6,999 nt of DNA. Origin: Chitinophagaceae bacterium. Its GTDB lineage: Bacteria; Bacteroidota; Bacteroidia; Chitinophagales; Chitinophagaceae. Below the pieces are notes generated by a model that was not told where the DNA came from, searched no databases, and saw only the letters and a list, made by a program, of their open reading frames with translations. Below, one piece after another: positions 1 through 6,706 of the stretch. Each line of letters begins with the position of its first letter. The first letter of the stretch is position 1. The stretch spans positions 1 to 6,999 of the forward strand of contig JAHEZB010000102.1 of NCBI GenBank assembly GCA_023251285.1. Reading direction: 5' to 3'. The translations under genes were made by a program, and so were the position numbers.

Positions 1-1
1 A

Positions 2-49
2 AATGCAGTTGATAAATACAGTAAGATTTATAAGGCGATTTTAAAATGA
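2..49 (+). CDS. 3' end of an unidentified gene, possibly a glycosyltransferase (partial)
   Basis: Only the last 15 codons are in the window, read from base 2 and ending in TGA at 47-49: NAVDKYSKIYKAILK. A pattern of the kind VDKYxxIYKxxL is common at the C-terminal end of GT4-type glycosyltransferases from polysaccharide loci, where a closing helix packs back on the N-terminal domain. That match is a memory of the family, not a proof. The other two forward frames are closed by stops or give no better tail. The gene would run rightward and end convergently with the methyltransferase that follows. A glycosyltransferase here would fit the polysaccharide genes to the right. The reading could still be chance, since 15 open codons is short. 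Confidence 0.4.
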   Translation, partial: NAVDKYSKIYKAILK

Positions 50-56
50 TTATCGG

Positions 57-73
57 GAATGTTTTCAGAAATA
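57..73 (+). repeat. 17-bp direct repeat, left copy
   Basis: GAATGTTTTCAGAAATA occurs here and again, exactly and in the same orientation, at 6821-6837. This copy lies 7 bases after the stop of the left-hand partial gene, in the convergent spacer. A looser similarity may continue to the right: both copies are followed within about 8 to 12 bases by a TATTT-rich stretch ending in TTTGC or TTTTGC. Whether it is a duplicated leader, a protein-binding site or a recombination scar is not visible. Confidence 0.75.
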
Positions 74-165
74 GGAATTCGAGATATTTATTTGTTTGCT
101 AAAAACCTGATTTTATCTGTTAGTATCTAAACAATTTCTTCATTTATTGCAGATCAAAAAAACAA

Positions 166-1068
166 CTACAGCTTTTTCCCTACCGCATGATAAAAAGGAA
201 TTCCATCACTTATCACGATATCGGTTAATCCTGCATTCTGCATCATTTCTGTCACCTCGCTTTTTGAAAATCTCTGCTCAAGCCGGGTCCCAAAACGATC
301 CAGCGCATCATTTCTGATCATAAAGAAAGAACGATTTTGATATCCGTGCAAAGGCATTCGTTTCGCCAAATCTTTAAAGCTCAAAAAGTTAATAAATCTT
401 CCTGCCCAAACAAATGGCATGTAAAAAATAACAGCAAGTATATCGCAAATAAAATGTTTCATTTTACCTGGAAACGCGCTTACTATTATTCTGATAACGT
501 TACTGATTTTAAAAAGCAGCCTATAAAATGGACCGCGGCGATCGAGGTTATAATATAAATAAACAAAAAAGTAGCCGCCCTTTTTTACTTTTTTGACGCA
601 ATCTCTCAAGGCTTTTTCTGTATCGGGAATATGATGCAAAACACCGACACTCATTACAAAATCAAAAGTTTCGTCAGCAAAAGGAAGTGTTTCTATAGAA
701 GCTTTTGATAAACGAACATTTTTAATTTTTCCGAGCAATTTATCTGCTGCGAAAATGGCATTACTCGGATCAACTGCCTCAATAAATCCAATTTTTGCCG
801 CCAAATATTTCGTCCACCTTCCGGTGCCACAACCGACATCCAGTGCATATGTTTGTGAATTGATTATATCATCGTTCAGAATATCAAAATACTCGTCACC
901 TCCTTTTTTCACCAGGTCATCATCATGATCACCGAATCTCAACCATTCTTTTCCAAATTCATCTACTACTTTATTATCAATATTTTTTCCGGCAGCATCG
1001 AATACATTAATTAGCCGGTTTTCGCCTTCAATAATACGATCAGGCTGCCTTAAAAAATCACCTTTCAT
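166..1068 (-). CDS. Class I SAM-dependent methyltransferase (Methyltransf_11 type)
   Basis: This is a probable cytoplasmic S-adenosylmethionine-dependent methyltransferase of 300 residues, numbered from the ATG at 1066-1068. Motif I is LDVGCGTGRW (76-85), the glycine-rich SAM loop. An acidic post-I segment, EAVDPS, follows at 97-102, and FDFVMSVGVLHHIPD at 135-149 is the Methyltransf_11/UbiE-like motif IV region. A hydrophobic stretch near 213-236 may be a membrane-facing or buried helix. The C-terminal block NRSFFMIRNDALDRFGT (245-261) and the ending AVGKKL recall methyltransferases from polysaccharide loci; the acceptor (sugar hydroxyl, amine or carboxylate) is unknown. The open frame extends 11 codons further to a TTG at 1099-1101. 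I prefer the ATG because the TTG has no ribosome site and falls inside a candidate -7 box, while GAGAAAG and AAGG lie just before the ATG. The gene runs opposite to all others here. Confidence 0.9.
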   Translation of the reverse strand: MKGDFLRQPDRIIEGENRLINVFDAAGKNIDNKVVDEFGKEWLRFGDHDDDLVKKGGDEYFDILNDDIINSQTYALDVGCGTGRWTKYLAAKIGFIEAVDPSNAIFAADKLLGKIKNVRLSKASIETLPFADETFDFVMSVGVLHHIPDTEKALRDCVKKVKKGGYFFVYLYYNLDRRGPFYRLLFKISNVIRIIVSAFPGKMKHFICDILAVIFYMPFVWAGRFINFLSFKDLAKRMPLHGYQNRSFFMIRNDALDRFGTRLEQRFSKSEVTEMMQNAGLTDIVISDGIPFYHAVGKKL

Positions 1069-1097
1069 ACCTTGCTTTCTCACTTTTTTATACTTTG

Positions 1098-1127
1098 GCA
1101 AAATAACATTTATTAAAATAATTCAAA
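1098..1127 (-). promoter_or_regulatory. Candidate Bacteroidota-type promoter of the methyltransferase gene
   Basis: Read leftward, TTTG (1124-1127) is followed after 17 bases by TTATTTTGC (1098-1106). This is one mismatch from the Bacteroidota -33/-7 pattern TTTG / TAnnTTTG, with a spacing slightly shorter than usual. A transcript starting a few bases further left would reach the ATG at 1068 with a leader of about 25 bases. It would exclude the upstream TTG as a start. The spacer is very AT-rich, so chance matches are likely. Confidence 0.35.
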
Positions 1128-1154
1128 TCAAAATTTTCGATTAATATTGTTGGG

Positions 1155-2135
1155 ATGACAAAAGGAAAACTGGTTATTTCTCTTGATTTTGAGATTTATT
1201 GGGGAGTGCGCGATGCCATTAAATTAACTGATTACAAAGCCCAACTTCTGGATGTCCAAAAAGTAATTCCGGGTTTATTGCAACTGTTTGCCAAATATAA
1301 CATTCATGCAACTTTCGCTATTCTTGGCTTTCTATTCTTTAATAACAAAAAGGATCTGATAAATAACTTGCCTGCCGATAGACCGCAATATTTCAATTCA
1401 AATCTTTCGCCCTATACCGGTCATTTTAATTTCCTCGGAGAAAATGAAGAAAACGATTCCCTTCATTTTGGAAGCAAACTGGTCCAGCAGATTATTGATG
1501 CACGCCAGGAGATTGGTTCTCATACATTCTCACATTATTATTGCCTTGAAAAAGGGCAAACAAAAAAGGATTTTGCGTCAGATCTTTCAATGGCAAAAAA
1601 AATTGCCAAAAACTACGATATTGAATTGGAAAGTATTGTTTTTCCAAGGAATCAGTACGACAATGACTATTTAGATGTTTGCAATGAGATGGGCTTTACT
1701 TCATTTCGGGGAAACGAAAAATCCTGGCTTTTTTCATCAAAATATCATGGAAAGGCAATGTTGATTCGCCGCCCGTTTCGTCTTCTTGATTCTTACTTCA
1801 ATTTAAGCGGTCATAATTGTTATTCCAATGAAGAAATGAAACAAGGTGATCTTATCAATATTCCTTCCAGCAGATTTTTGAGACCTTTTGATATAAAATT
1901 AAAAGCTTTTGAAAATCTTCGGCTAAAGCGAATAAAAGACAGCATGACTTATGCAGCAATCCATGGATTAACTTATCATCTTTGGTGGCATCCGCATAAT
2001 TTTGGAATAAATATGAACGAAAATTTTTCGTTTTTAGAAAAAATATTAAGTCATTACTCTGAATTGAATAAGAGATACCATTTTGAAAGTATGAACATGT
2101 CAGAAGTATCAAAAGAATTAATGCGTGGTGAATGA
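1155..2135 (+). CDS. Polysaccharide deacetylase family protein (CE4-like, cytoplasmic)
   Basis: This is a 326-residue probable metal-dependent deacetylase of the NodB/CE4 superfamily. Motif 1 appears as SLDFEIYWG (9-17), with D11 and E13 where the classical TFDDG has its aspartates. HATFAILG (51-58) is the conserved second strand. SHTFSH (122-127) is the canonical metal-binding H-x-x-x-H pair, H123 and H127. FPRNQ (163-167) stands at the motif 3 arginine, and WWHPHNFG (277-284) supplies the late histidine motif. About 60 residues are inserted between the second strand and the histidine pair. No signal peptide or membrane segment is visible, so it should act in the cytoplasm, on a nucleotide-sugar or a lipid-linked sugar facing the cytosol. 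It starts at ATG without a Shine-Dalgarno sequence; only GGG touches the start. Its stop overlaps the next start as ATGA, which implies translational coupling to the formyltransferase. The family is well supported; the substrate is unknown. Confidence 0.9.
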   Translation: MTKGKLVISLDFEIYWGVRDAIKLTDYKAQLLDVQKVIPGLLQLFAKYNIHATFAILGFLFFNNKKDLINNLPADRPQYFNSNLSPYTGHFNFLGENEENDSLHFGSKLVQQIIDARQEIGSHTFSHYYCLEKGQTKKDFASDLSMAKKIAKNYDIELESIVFPRNQYDNDYLDVCNEMGFTSFRGNEKSWLFSSKYHGKAMLIRRPFRLLDSYFNLSGHNCYSNEEMKQGDLINIPSSRFLRPFDIKLKAFENLRLKRIKDSMTYAAIHGLTYHLWWHPHNFGINMNENFSFLEKILSHYSELNKRYHFESMNMSEVSKELMRGE

Positions 2136-2902
2136 ATAAGAGAAAGCTAATATTGCTGGCCAGAAATGGCGCATCTACAAGAATTCTTTATAATTCATTA
2201 AAAAATGATTTTGAAATAGAGGCAATCATCCTTGAAAAACCTGTATCAGCAAAGGAATTTATAAAAAAAAGAGTGAAAAAATTAGGTTTAGCAAAAGTAG
2301 CCGGCCAGGTTTTGTTTCAATTTTCAATTGTCCGAATTCTTCGCCTTATTTCTTCAAAAAGAATAAAAGAAATCCTAAACGGTTACGAATTAAAGGACAC
2401 GCAGCTTCCTACTGAAAAGATTATCCAAATCAATTCTGTAAATGATAATGAATGTCTTCTTTTATTAAAAAAAATAAATCCGGAGCTAGTAATTGTAAAC
2501 GGAACACGTATTATTTCTAAAGCAATTTTAAATTGCATTCCGGCCAAATTTGTTAATATTCATGCAGGCATCACCCCTAAATACAGGAATGTTCATGGCG
2601 CTTATTGGGCGCTGGTAAATAATGATGCGGAGAATTGCGGAGTAACGGTCCATCTTGTAGATCCTGGTATAGATACAGGAAATATTATTTATCAAAAAAA
2701 AATACCGGTAACATTAAAAGACAATTTTGTCACTTATCCTTTTTTACAACTAGCCGAGGGGATTATTTTATTAAAAAAAGCGTTGCCCGATATCATTGCA
2801 AATCAGGTAAAGTTTCAAAAAAACAATCTGGAAAGTAAACTTTGGTATCATCCCACCATCTGGCAATATATTTTTTACAGAATCGTTCATAATAAAAAGT
2901 AA
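2132..2902 (+). CDS. Formyltransferase family protein (candidate sugar N-formyltransferase)
   Basis: This 256-residue protein belongs to the formyl_trans_N superfamily (PurN, Fmt, ArnA N-domain, sugar N-formyltransferases), which use N10-formyl-tetrahydrofolate. An N-terminal Rossmann-like half (about 5-125) includes PELVIVNGTRIIS (117-129). The catalytic triad is complete: N142 and H144 in FVNIHAGITPKYRNVHGAYW (140-159), and D181 in GVTVHLVDPGIDTGNI (170-185). Fmt and ArnA carry the same N-x-H and D-x-G-D/N logic. The protein is longer than PurN (about 210) and lacks the Fmt C-terminal tRNA-binding domain, so start-codon tRNA formylation is unlikely. Placement among polysaccharide genes suggests N-formylation of an amino sugar. 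It overlaps the deacetylase by four bases (ATGA at 2132-2135), so the two are probably made together and may act in sequence. No clear ribosome site precedes it, in line with coupling. The acceptor sugar cannot be read from sequence. Confidence 0.9.
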   Translation: MNKRKLILLARNGASTRILYNSLKNDFEIEAIILEKPVSAKEFIKKRVKKLGLAKVAGQVLFQFSIVRILRLISSKRIKEILNGYELKDTQLPTEKIIQINSVNDNECLLLLKKINPELVIVNGTRIISKAILNCIPAKFVNIHAGITPKYRNVHGAYWALVNNDAENCGVTVHLVDPGIDTGNIIYQKKIPVTLKDNFVTYPFLQLAEGIILLKKALPDIIANQVKFQKNNLESKLWYHPTIWQYIFYRIVHNKK

Positions 2903-2914
2903 AACAGATACCAG

Positions 2915-2939
2915 AAACATTTTCTGATTGGAAATGTTT
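2915..2939. promoter_or_regulatory. Inverted repeat in the spacer before the membrane-protein gene
   Basis: AAACATTTTC (2915-2924) pairs with GGAAATGTTT (2930-2939) around the loop TGATT, giving ten pairs of which one is G-U. A shorter alternative dyad, CAGAAA-CAT-TTTCTG (2912-2926), overlaps it. The dyad is 12 bases after the formyltransferase stop and 35 before the next ATG. No T-run follows it, so a protein-binding dyad or an mRNA processing or attenuation hairpin is as likely as a terminator. Confidence 0.45.
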
Positions 2940-2976
2940 GAATTACTTTCTGATAGTGATATAATACCTTTCTGAT
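2921..2976 (+). repeat. Three copies of TTTCTGAT ahead of the membrane-protein start
   Basis: The octamer TTTCTGAT stands at 2921-2928, 2947-2954 and 2969-2976, so the copies start 26 and 22 bases apart. The last copy runs into the ATG at 2975. In this AT-rich 7-kb window I expect well under one copy by chance; single copies also occur inside genes at 311-318 and 6029-6036. Helically spaced short repeats at a gene start can be regulator binding sites, but no regulator is identified. Confidence 0.4.
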
Positions 2977-4369
2977 GGCCGCTATTGATATTTTTCTTGT
3001 CCCGGTTTATATATTATTGCTGTATCTTTTCTTCCGGGCAAAGAGAAAAAAATATACCGATCCGCACTTGCAGAAATATCACAAGCAAGGTTTTTGGATT
3101 AAAATATCTGCGAGCATTCTCTTTGTTCTTTATTACTCTTATCTGACGCAGGGAGATTGCACTTCTTTATATCAATATGAAGGAAATAATTTATATCGCC
3201 TTATTCTGCACAACAGCGATAATTTTAAATATATTTTTCAAAGCGGAAAAGACTTTGATCCTTCATTGGTGAAGGACAGATTTAATGTGGGATATTTTCG
3301 CGATGAATCGAATTACATGGTGATTCGCCTCGATGCACTTTTCTCTTTTGTTTGCTTTGGAAGCTATGCTGTCATAAATTTAATTTTTGCATGCCTTGCG
3401 TTTTCCGGCTTATGGAAACTGTATTTATTTTTTTATGAGCAATATCCGAAACTGCATAAACAATTTGCTATTTCCATTTTATACTTCCCTACTCTTGCAT
3501 TCTGGAGCGCAGGATTATTAAAAGACTCTTTGTGTATCGCTGCCTTAGGCTGGCTTACCTATTCTTTATATGGATTACTGTACAAAAGAAAATCCGTTAT
3601 CAAAAATTGTATCATTGTTTTTATTTCCGCTTATTTCCTGACTATTCTAAAAGTTTATATTCTACTCGCGTACGTTCCATTTTTTGTATTGTTTATCATT
3701 TTCAAAAATGTACAAAGTATCCGGTTTAAATTTCTCAGGTATTTTCTGGCACCCACGCTTATTGCTTTAAGCGTATATTCATTTACCAGTATTTTATCGG
3801 CATACAACGACGAGCTTGGAGCCTATGCGGTAGAAGATGTAACCTCCAGTATTTCAAATTTAAATCACGTGCTGGAAGTACGTACCGGCCGGGAGGATGC
3901 TGCCTCTAATTTTAGCCTCGGCTCAGAATATGATGGTACATTTTCAGGGCTGATAAAAATAGCACCTGTGGCAGTGGCGACAACATTTTTCAGGCCTTTT
4001 ATATGGGAAGCACACAAAATATCACAATTAATGGCAGCGGTTGAAAGCCTCGTGCTCATGTTTTTCACGTTATTTATTTTATTTAAAAGCGGCCCGTTCA
4101 GACTCGTAAAATGGATCCTCAGCGATCCGTTAATTATGTATTGTTTGCTTTTCGCCGTTGTATTTGGATTATTTGTAGGTGCCAGCACTTTAAATTTTGG
4201 AACACTCGTTCGTTATAAAATTCCCTGCCTGCCTTTTTACACCATTTCTTTATTTTTAATTTATGAAAAAGTAAAAGAAAGAGCCGCAAGAAAAGCTTTA
4301 CAAAAGGCAGAGAATCATTCGCCAGTAACCGTATTAGTTCCTGCTATTTCTGAGGAGACTTCCTTTTGA
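2975..4369 (+). CDS. Polytopic membrane protein of a polysaccharide locus (possible Wzy-like polymerase)
   Basis: I do not recognise a named family. The 464-residue protein has about ten hydrophobic segments: near 4-22, 40-58, 118-150 (two), 163-195 (two), then several up to about 270, and the last between 330 and 440. Two longer polar stretches look extracytoplasmic, near 60-115 and about 275-325. Striking motifs are FPTLAFWSAGLLKDSL (171-186) in a membrane pair and LNFGTLVRYKIPCLPFY (406-422) near the end. An arginine-lysine-proline motif close to the last membrane helix recalls O-antigen polymerases and GT39-like membrane enzymes, which are poorly conserved in sequence. The C-terminal tail (about 435-464) is charged and probably cytoplasmic. 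The start is ATG with no Shine-Dalgarno sequence, 72 bases after the formyltransferase gene. Polymerase, flippase-like or glycosyltransferase roles all remain possible; only the membrane topology and locus context are firm. Confidence 0.85.
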   Translation: MAAIDIFLVPVYILLLYLFFRAKRKKYTDPHLQKYHKQGFWIKISASILFVLYYSYLTQGDCTSLYQYEGNNLYRLILHNSDNFKYIFQSGKDFDPSLVKDRFNVGYFRDESNYMVIRLDALFSFVCFGSYAVINLIFACLAFSGLWKLYLFFYEQYPKLHKQFAISILYFPTLAFWSAGLLKDSLCIAALGWLTYSLYGLLYKRKSVIKNCIIVFISAYFLTILKVYILLAYVPFFVLFIIFKNVQSIRFKFLRYFLAPTLIALSVYSFTSILSAYNDELGAYAVEDVTSSISNLNHVLEVRTGREDAASNFSLGSEYDGTFSGLIKIAPVAVATTFFRPFIWEAHKISQLMAAVESLVLMFFTLFILFKSGPFRLVKWILSDPLIMYCLLFAVVFGLFVGASTLNFGTLVRYKIPCLPFYTISLFLIYEKVKERAARKALQKAENHSPVTVLVPAISEETSF

Positions 4370-4377
4370 AAATATTT

Positions 4378-4411
4378 TTTGTAAAGCGATCTGATACATT
4401 TATATTGTTTG
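4378..4411 (+). promoter_or_regulatory. Weak candidate promoter of the antiporter gene
   Basis: TTTG at 4378-4381 and a second TTTG-containing box, TATTGTTTG (4403-4411), are about 21 bases apart. They resemble a relaxed -33/-7 pair with one extra base in the -7 box. Transcription would begin near 4418, leaving a leader of about 20 bases. The -7 box would lie inside the left arm of the dyad that follows. The spacer is AT-rich and the match imperfect, so this is a suggestion only. Confidence 0.22.
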
Positions 4412-4433
4412 AAAAATTTCACCTTTTCAAACA
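4406..4433. promoter_or_regulatory. 10-bp perfect inverted repeat just upstream of the antiporter start
   Basis: TGTTTGAAAA (4406-4415) and TTTTCAAACA (4424-4433) are exact reverse complements around the 8-base centre ATTTCACC. The right arm ends 5 bases before the ATG at 4439. No T-run follows, and a terminator so close to a start would be odd. An operator dyad, or an mRNA hairpin that masks the start, is more likely. The total length of 28 bases is a usual size for a dimeric regulator site. Confidence 0.55.
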
Positions 4434-4438
4434 GCTGA

Positions 4439-6706
4439 ATGGTTCATTTGCCCAAATTAATAGCAGATCTCGCCTTAATCCTGATCACAGGGGCAATTAC
4501 TACCTTATTATTCCGGAAGATAAAACAGCCATTGGTTTTAGGATATATTATTGCCGGATTTTTTGTTGGCCCTCATTTGTCTATTACACCTACGGTTGCC
4601 GATAATGATAATATTAAAACACTTGCAGAAATTGGTGTTATTTTTCTTCTTTTCAGCCTCGGACTTGAATTTAGTTTTAAAAAATTATTACGTGTTGGTG
4701 GAGCTGCTTCCATTACCGCTTTCGTAGAAATTGCTTTTATAACCGTAACCGGCTATATACTTGCACGTTGGATGGGTTGGTCTTTTATGGATAGCCTGTT
4801 CCTTGGCGGTATGCTCGCCAGTTCTTCCACTACTATTATCATCCGCGCATTTGATGAACTGGGAATAAAAACCAAACAATACGTGCGTGTGGTTTTTGGT
4901 GTATTGGTAGTGGAAGACATTGTAGTGATCCTGTTGATGGTTTTATTATCTACCATGGCCGTAAGTAAACAATTCCAGGGAATGGAATTATTATTTACGG
5001 TAACAAAATTGCTCTTTTTTTTAGCCTTATGGTTTCTCGCGGGTATTTTTTTGCTGCCTACATTTTTAAAAAAGGCAAAAAAATTATTAGATGACGAAGC
5101 TTTATTGATCTTATCTATTGGCCTTTGCCTTGGGATGGTAGTAGTAGCAACACAGGTAGGGTTTTCTGCAGAATTAGGTGCTTTCATCATGGGATCAATC
5201 ATGGCAGAAACTACTTCTGCCGAAAAAGTGGAACACATTATCAAACCGGTAAAAGATCTTTTTGCAGCAGTATTTTTTGTTTCCGTCGGAATGATGATTG
5301 ATCCGCAAGCCATTGTACAATACGGATGGCCCGTTTTATGGATCACCTTATTAACTTTATTTGGAAAATTGTTCAGCACCACATTGGGCGCTTTAATCTC
5401 CGGGCAACCGTTGAAACAATCGGTGCAGGTAGGAATGAGCATGGCTCAGATAGGCGAGTTTGCTTTTATTGTAGCAACGCTTGGACTTTCACTCGGGGTT
5501 ACCAGCGATTTTATTTTTCCTGTTGTAGTTGGCGCTTCTGCAATCACTACTTTCACTACACCGTATATGATCAAATTTTCAGAACCGGTTTATAATTTCA
5601 TTGTAAAACATTTGCCGGCTAAATGGGTCATTGCCCTGAGTCATTATTCATCCGGAGCACAACACATCCAGGCAGAAAGTAACTGGAAAGTGGTCATGAA
5701 ATCGTACGCATCGATCATGATTACGAATGGAATTATTTTGATCGCGCTTTTTTTAATTTCCGTAAACTTCCTGATGCCGTTTTTGAATGAGCACATTGAA
5801 AATTCGCTTTTAAACAAAGTTACAGGCTTGGTTATTACCCTTGGAGTTTCCGCGCCATTCTTATGGGCATTGATGGCAAAAAAGCCGGCTATTTCCGCTT
5901 ATAAAGAACTTTGGCTGGTAAATAAATACAACCGTGGCCCTTTATTGGTATTGGAAATCTCCAGAAATATTATTGGTATTCTGCTAATAGGTTTTTGGGT
6001 AAATGGCTTTTTTTCCACGAAAATTACGTTTCTGATCGCCGTCCCGCTGATCATCATTGTAATGCTCCTTTTTTCCAAAAGGATACAAGCATTTTACCAA
6101 AGAATTGAAGGTAGGTTTTTGAGTAATTTGAATGCACGGGAAAAATTGGCCGGCGAGAAACAAGCGGAAAAGAACCGCGTCCAAAATCGTTTCAATCCTC
6201 AATCCGATCTATCGCCTTGGGATGCACACATGATAGATATGGAAGTAAATCCGCAGGCTGAGTATATTGGAAAAACGCTGGTGGAGCTCGCATGGCGTGA
6301 GAAATATGGAATTAATATCGCTTATATTAAAAGAGGAGAAAAATTGATTTACGCTCCCGGCCGAAACAACCGTTTATTGCCTTTCGATCACATAGGAATT
6401 ATCGCTACTGACGACCAAATGCAAACATTCCGACCAGTATTCGACGCTATTGAAACCGTCGGAAAAACCAATGAGCAACTGGATGATATCGTGCTTCAAA
6501 AGATTGTCGTAGATGAACACAATAAACTGAAGGGCTTGTCCATTCGTGATTCGCACATCAGGGAAAAAACAAATGGATTGGTGGTGGGTATTGAAAGAGA
6601 TAAAGAAAGAGTTCTAAATCCTGATTCAACTACCAATTTTGAGTGGGGCGATATTGTATGGATCGTGGGCGAAAGAAAAAAAATTCATCAATTGCATTCA
6701 GTATGA
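4439..6706 (+). CDS. CPA2-family cation:proton antiporter (KefB/KefC-like) with two C-terminal RCK_C domains
   Basis: This 755-residue inner-membrane monovalent cation:proton antiporter probably exchanges K+ or Na+ for H+. Residues about 8-390 form the Na_H_Exchanger domain. Visible are QPLVLGYIIAGFFVGPH near the start, a serine-rich ASSSTTIIIRAFDELG segment, E159-D160 in VVEDIVVI (the ion-binding acidic pair region), FFVSVGMMIDP (279-289) and AQIGEFAFI (336-344). A second membrane block of about four helices spans 415-570. A charged linker leads to two tandem TrkA-C (RCK_C) like domains, about 598-670 and 682-755, the second ending in GDIVWIVGE. No RCK_N/TrkA_N nucleotide-binding Rossmann domain is seen, unlike E. 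coli KefB or KefC, so glutathione or NAD control of that kind is not expected. RCK_C domains bind small ligands in other transporters. The ATG is directly preceded by an in-frame TGA, which fixes the start; no Shine-Dalgarno sequence is present. It lies 69 bases after the membrane-protein gene and has a terminator behind it. Confidence 0.95.
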   Translation: MVHLPKLIADLALILITGAITTLLFRKIKQPLVLGYIIAGFFVGPHLSITPTVADNDNIKTLAEIGVIFLLFSLGLEFSFKKLLRVGGAASITAFVEIAFITVTGYILARWMGWSFMDSLFLGGMLASSSTTIIIRAFDELGIKTKQYVRVVFGVLVVEDIVVILLMVLLSTMAVSKQFQGMELLFTVTKLLFFLALWFLAGIFLLPTFLKKAKKLLDDEALLILSIGLCLGMVVVATQVGFSAELGAFIMGSIMAETTSAEKVEHIIKPVKDLFAAVFFVSVGMMIDPQAIVQYGWPVLWITLLTLFGKLFSTTLGALISGQPLKQSVQVGMSMAQIGEFAFIVATLGLSLGVTSDFIFPVVVGASAITTFTTPYMIKFSEPVYNFIVKHLPAKWVIALSHYSSGAQHIQAESNWKVVMKSYASIMITNGIILIALFLISVNFLMPFLNEHIENSLLNKVTGLVITLGVSAPFLWALMAKKPAISAYKELWLVNKYNRGPLLVLEISRNIIGILLIGFWVNGFFSTKITFLIAVPLIIIVMLLFSKRIQAFYQRIEGRFLSNLNAREKLAGEKQAEKNRVQNRFNPQSDLSPWDAHMIDMEVNPQAEYIGKTLVELAWREKYGINIAYIKRGEKLIYAPGRNNRLLPFDHIGIIATDDQMQTFRPVFDAIETVGKTNEQLDDIVLQKIVVDEHNKLKGLSIRDSHIREKTNGLVVGIERDKERVLNPDSTTNFEWGDIVWIVGERKKIHQLHSV

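Noticed and set aside
59..130. 23-codon open frame starting inside the left direct repeat
   Set aside because: No ribosome site and no known family; kept as an observation but not called as a gene.
100..168. Possible terminator in the convergent spacer between the left partial gene and the methyltransferase
   Set aside because: Only a 5-pair AT stem (TAAAA/TTTTA near 100-116) and a T-run after the methyltransferase stop on its strand are visible; no stable GC-containing hairpin precedes the T-run.
1142..1149. TAATATTG as a -7 box for the deacetylase gene
   Set aside because: It is one mismatch from TAnnTTTG but only 5 bases from the ATG, and no TTTG stands at the right distance upstream on the forward strand. 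It would require a leaderless transcript.
3865..4188. Leftward open frame of 107 codons inside the membrane-protein gene
   Set aside because: Antisense shadow; composition is not protein-like and there is no promoter or ribosome site.
4366..4605. Rightward open frame of 79 codons bridging the membrane-protein end and the antiporter start
   Set aside because: It begins at a TTG overlapping the previous stop and runs mostly in another frame over the antiporter N-terminus, whose family match is strong. No ribosome site or domain supports it.
4753..5442. Long leftward open frame of 229 codons inside the antiporter gene
   Set aside because: It lies wholly antisense to a well-supported transporter, its translation is rich in Cys, Thr, Asn and Pro with no recognisable domain, and it is best explained as a mirror of the hydrophobic codons on the other strand.
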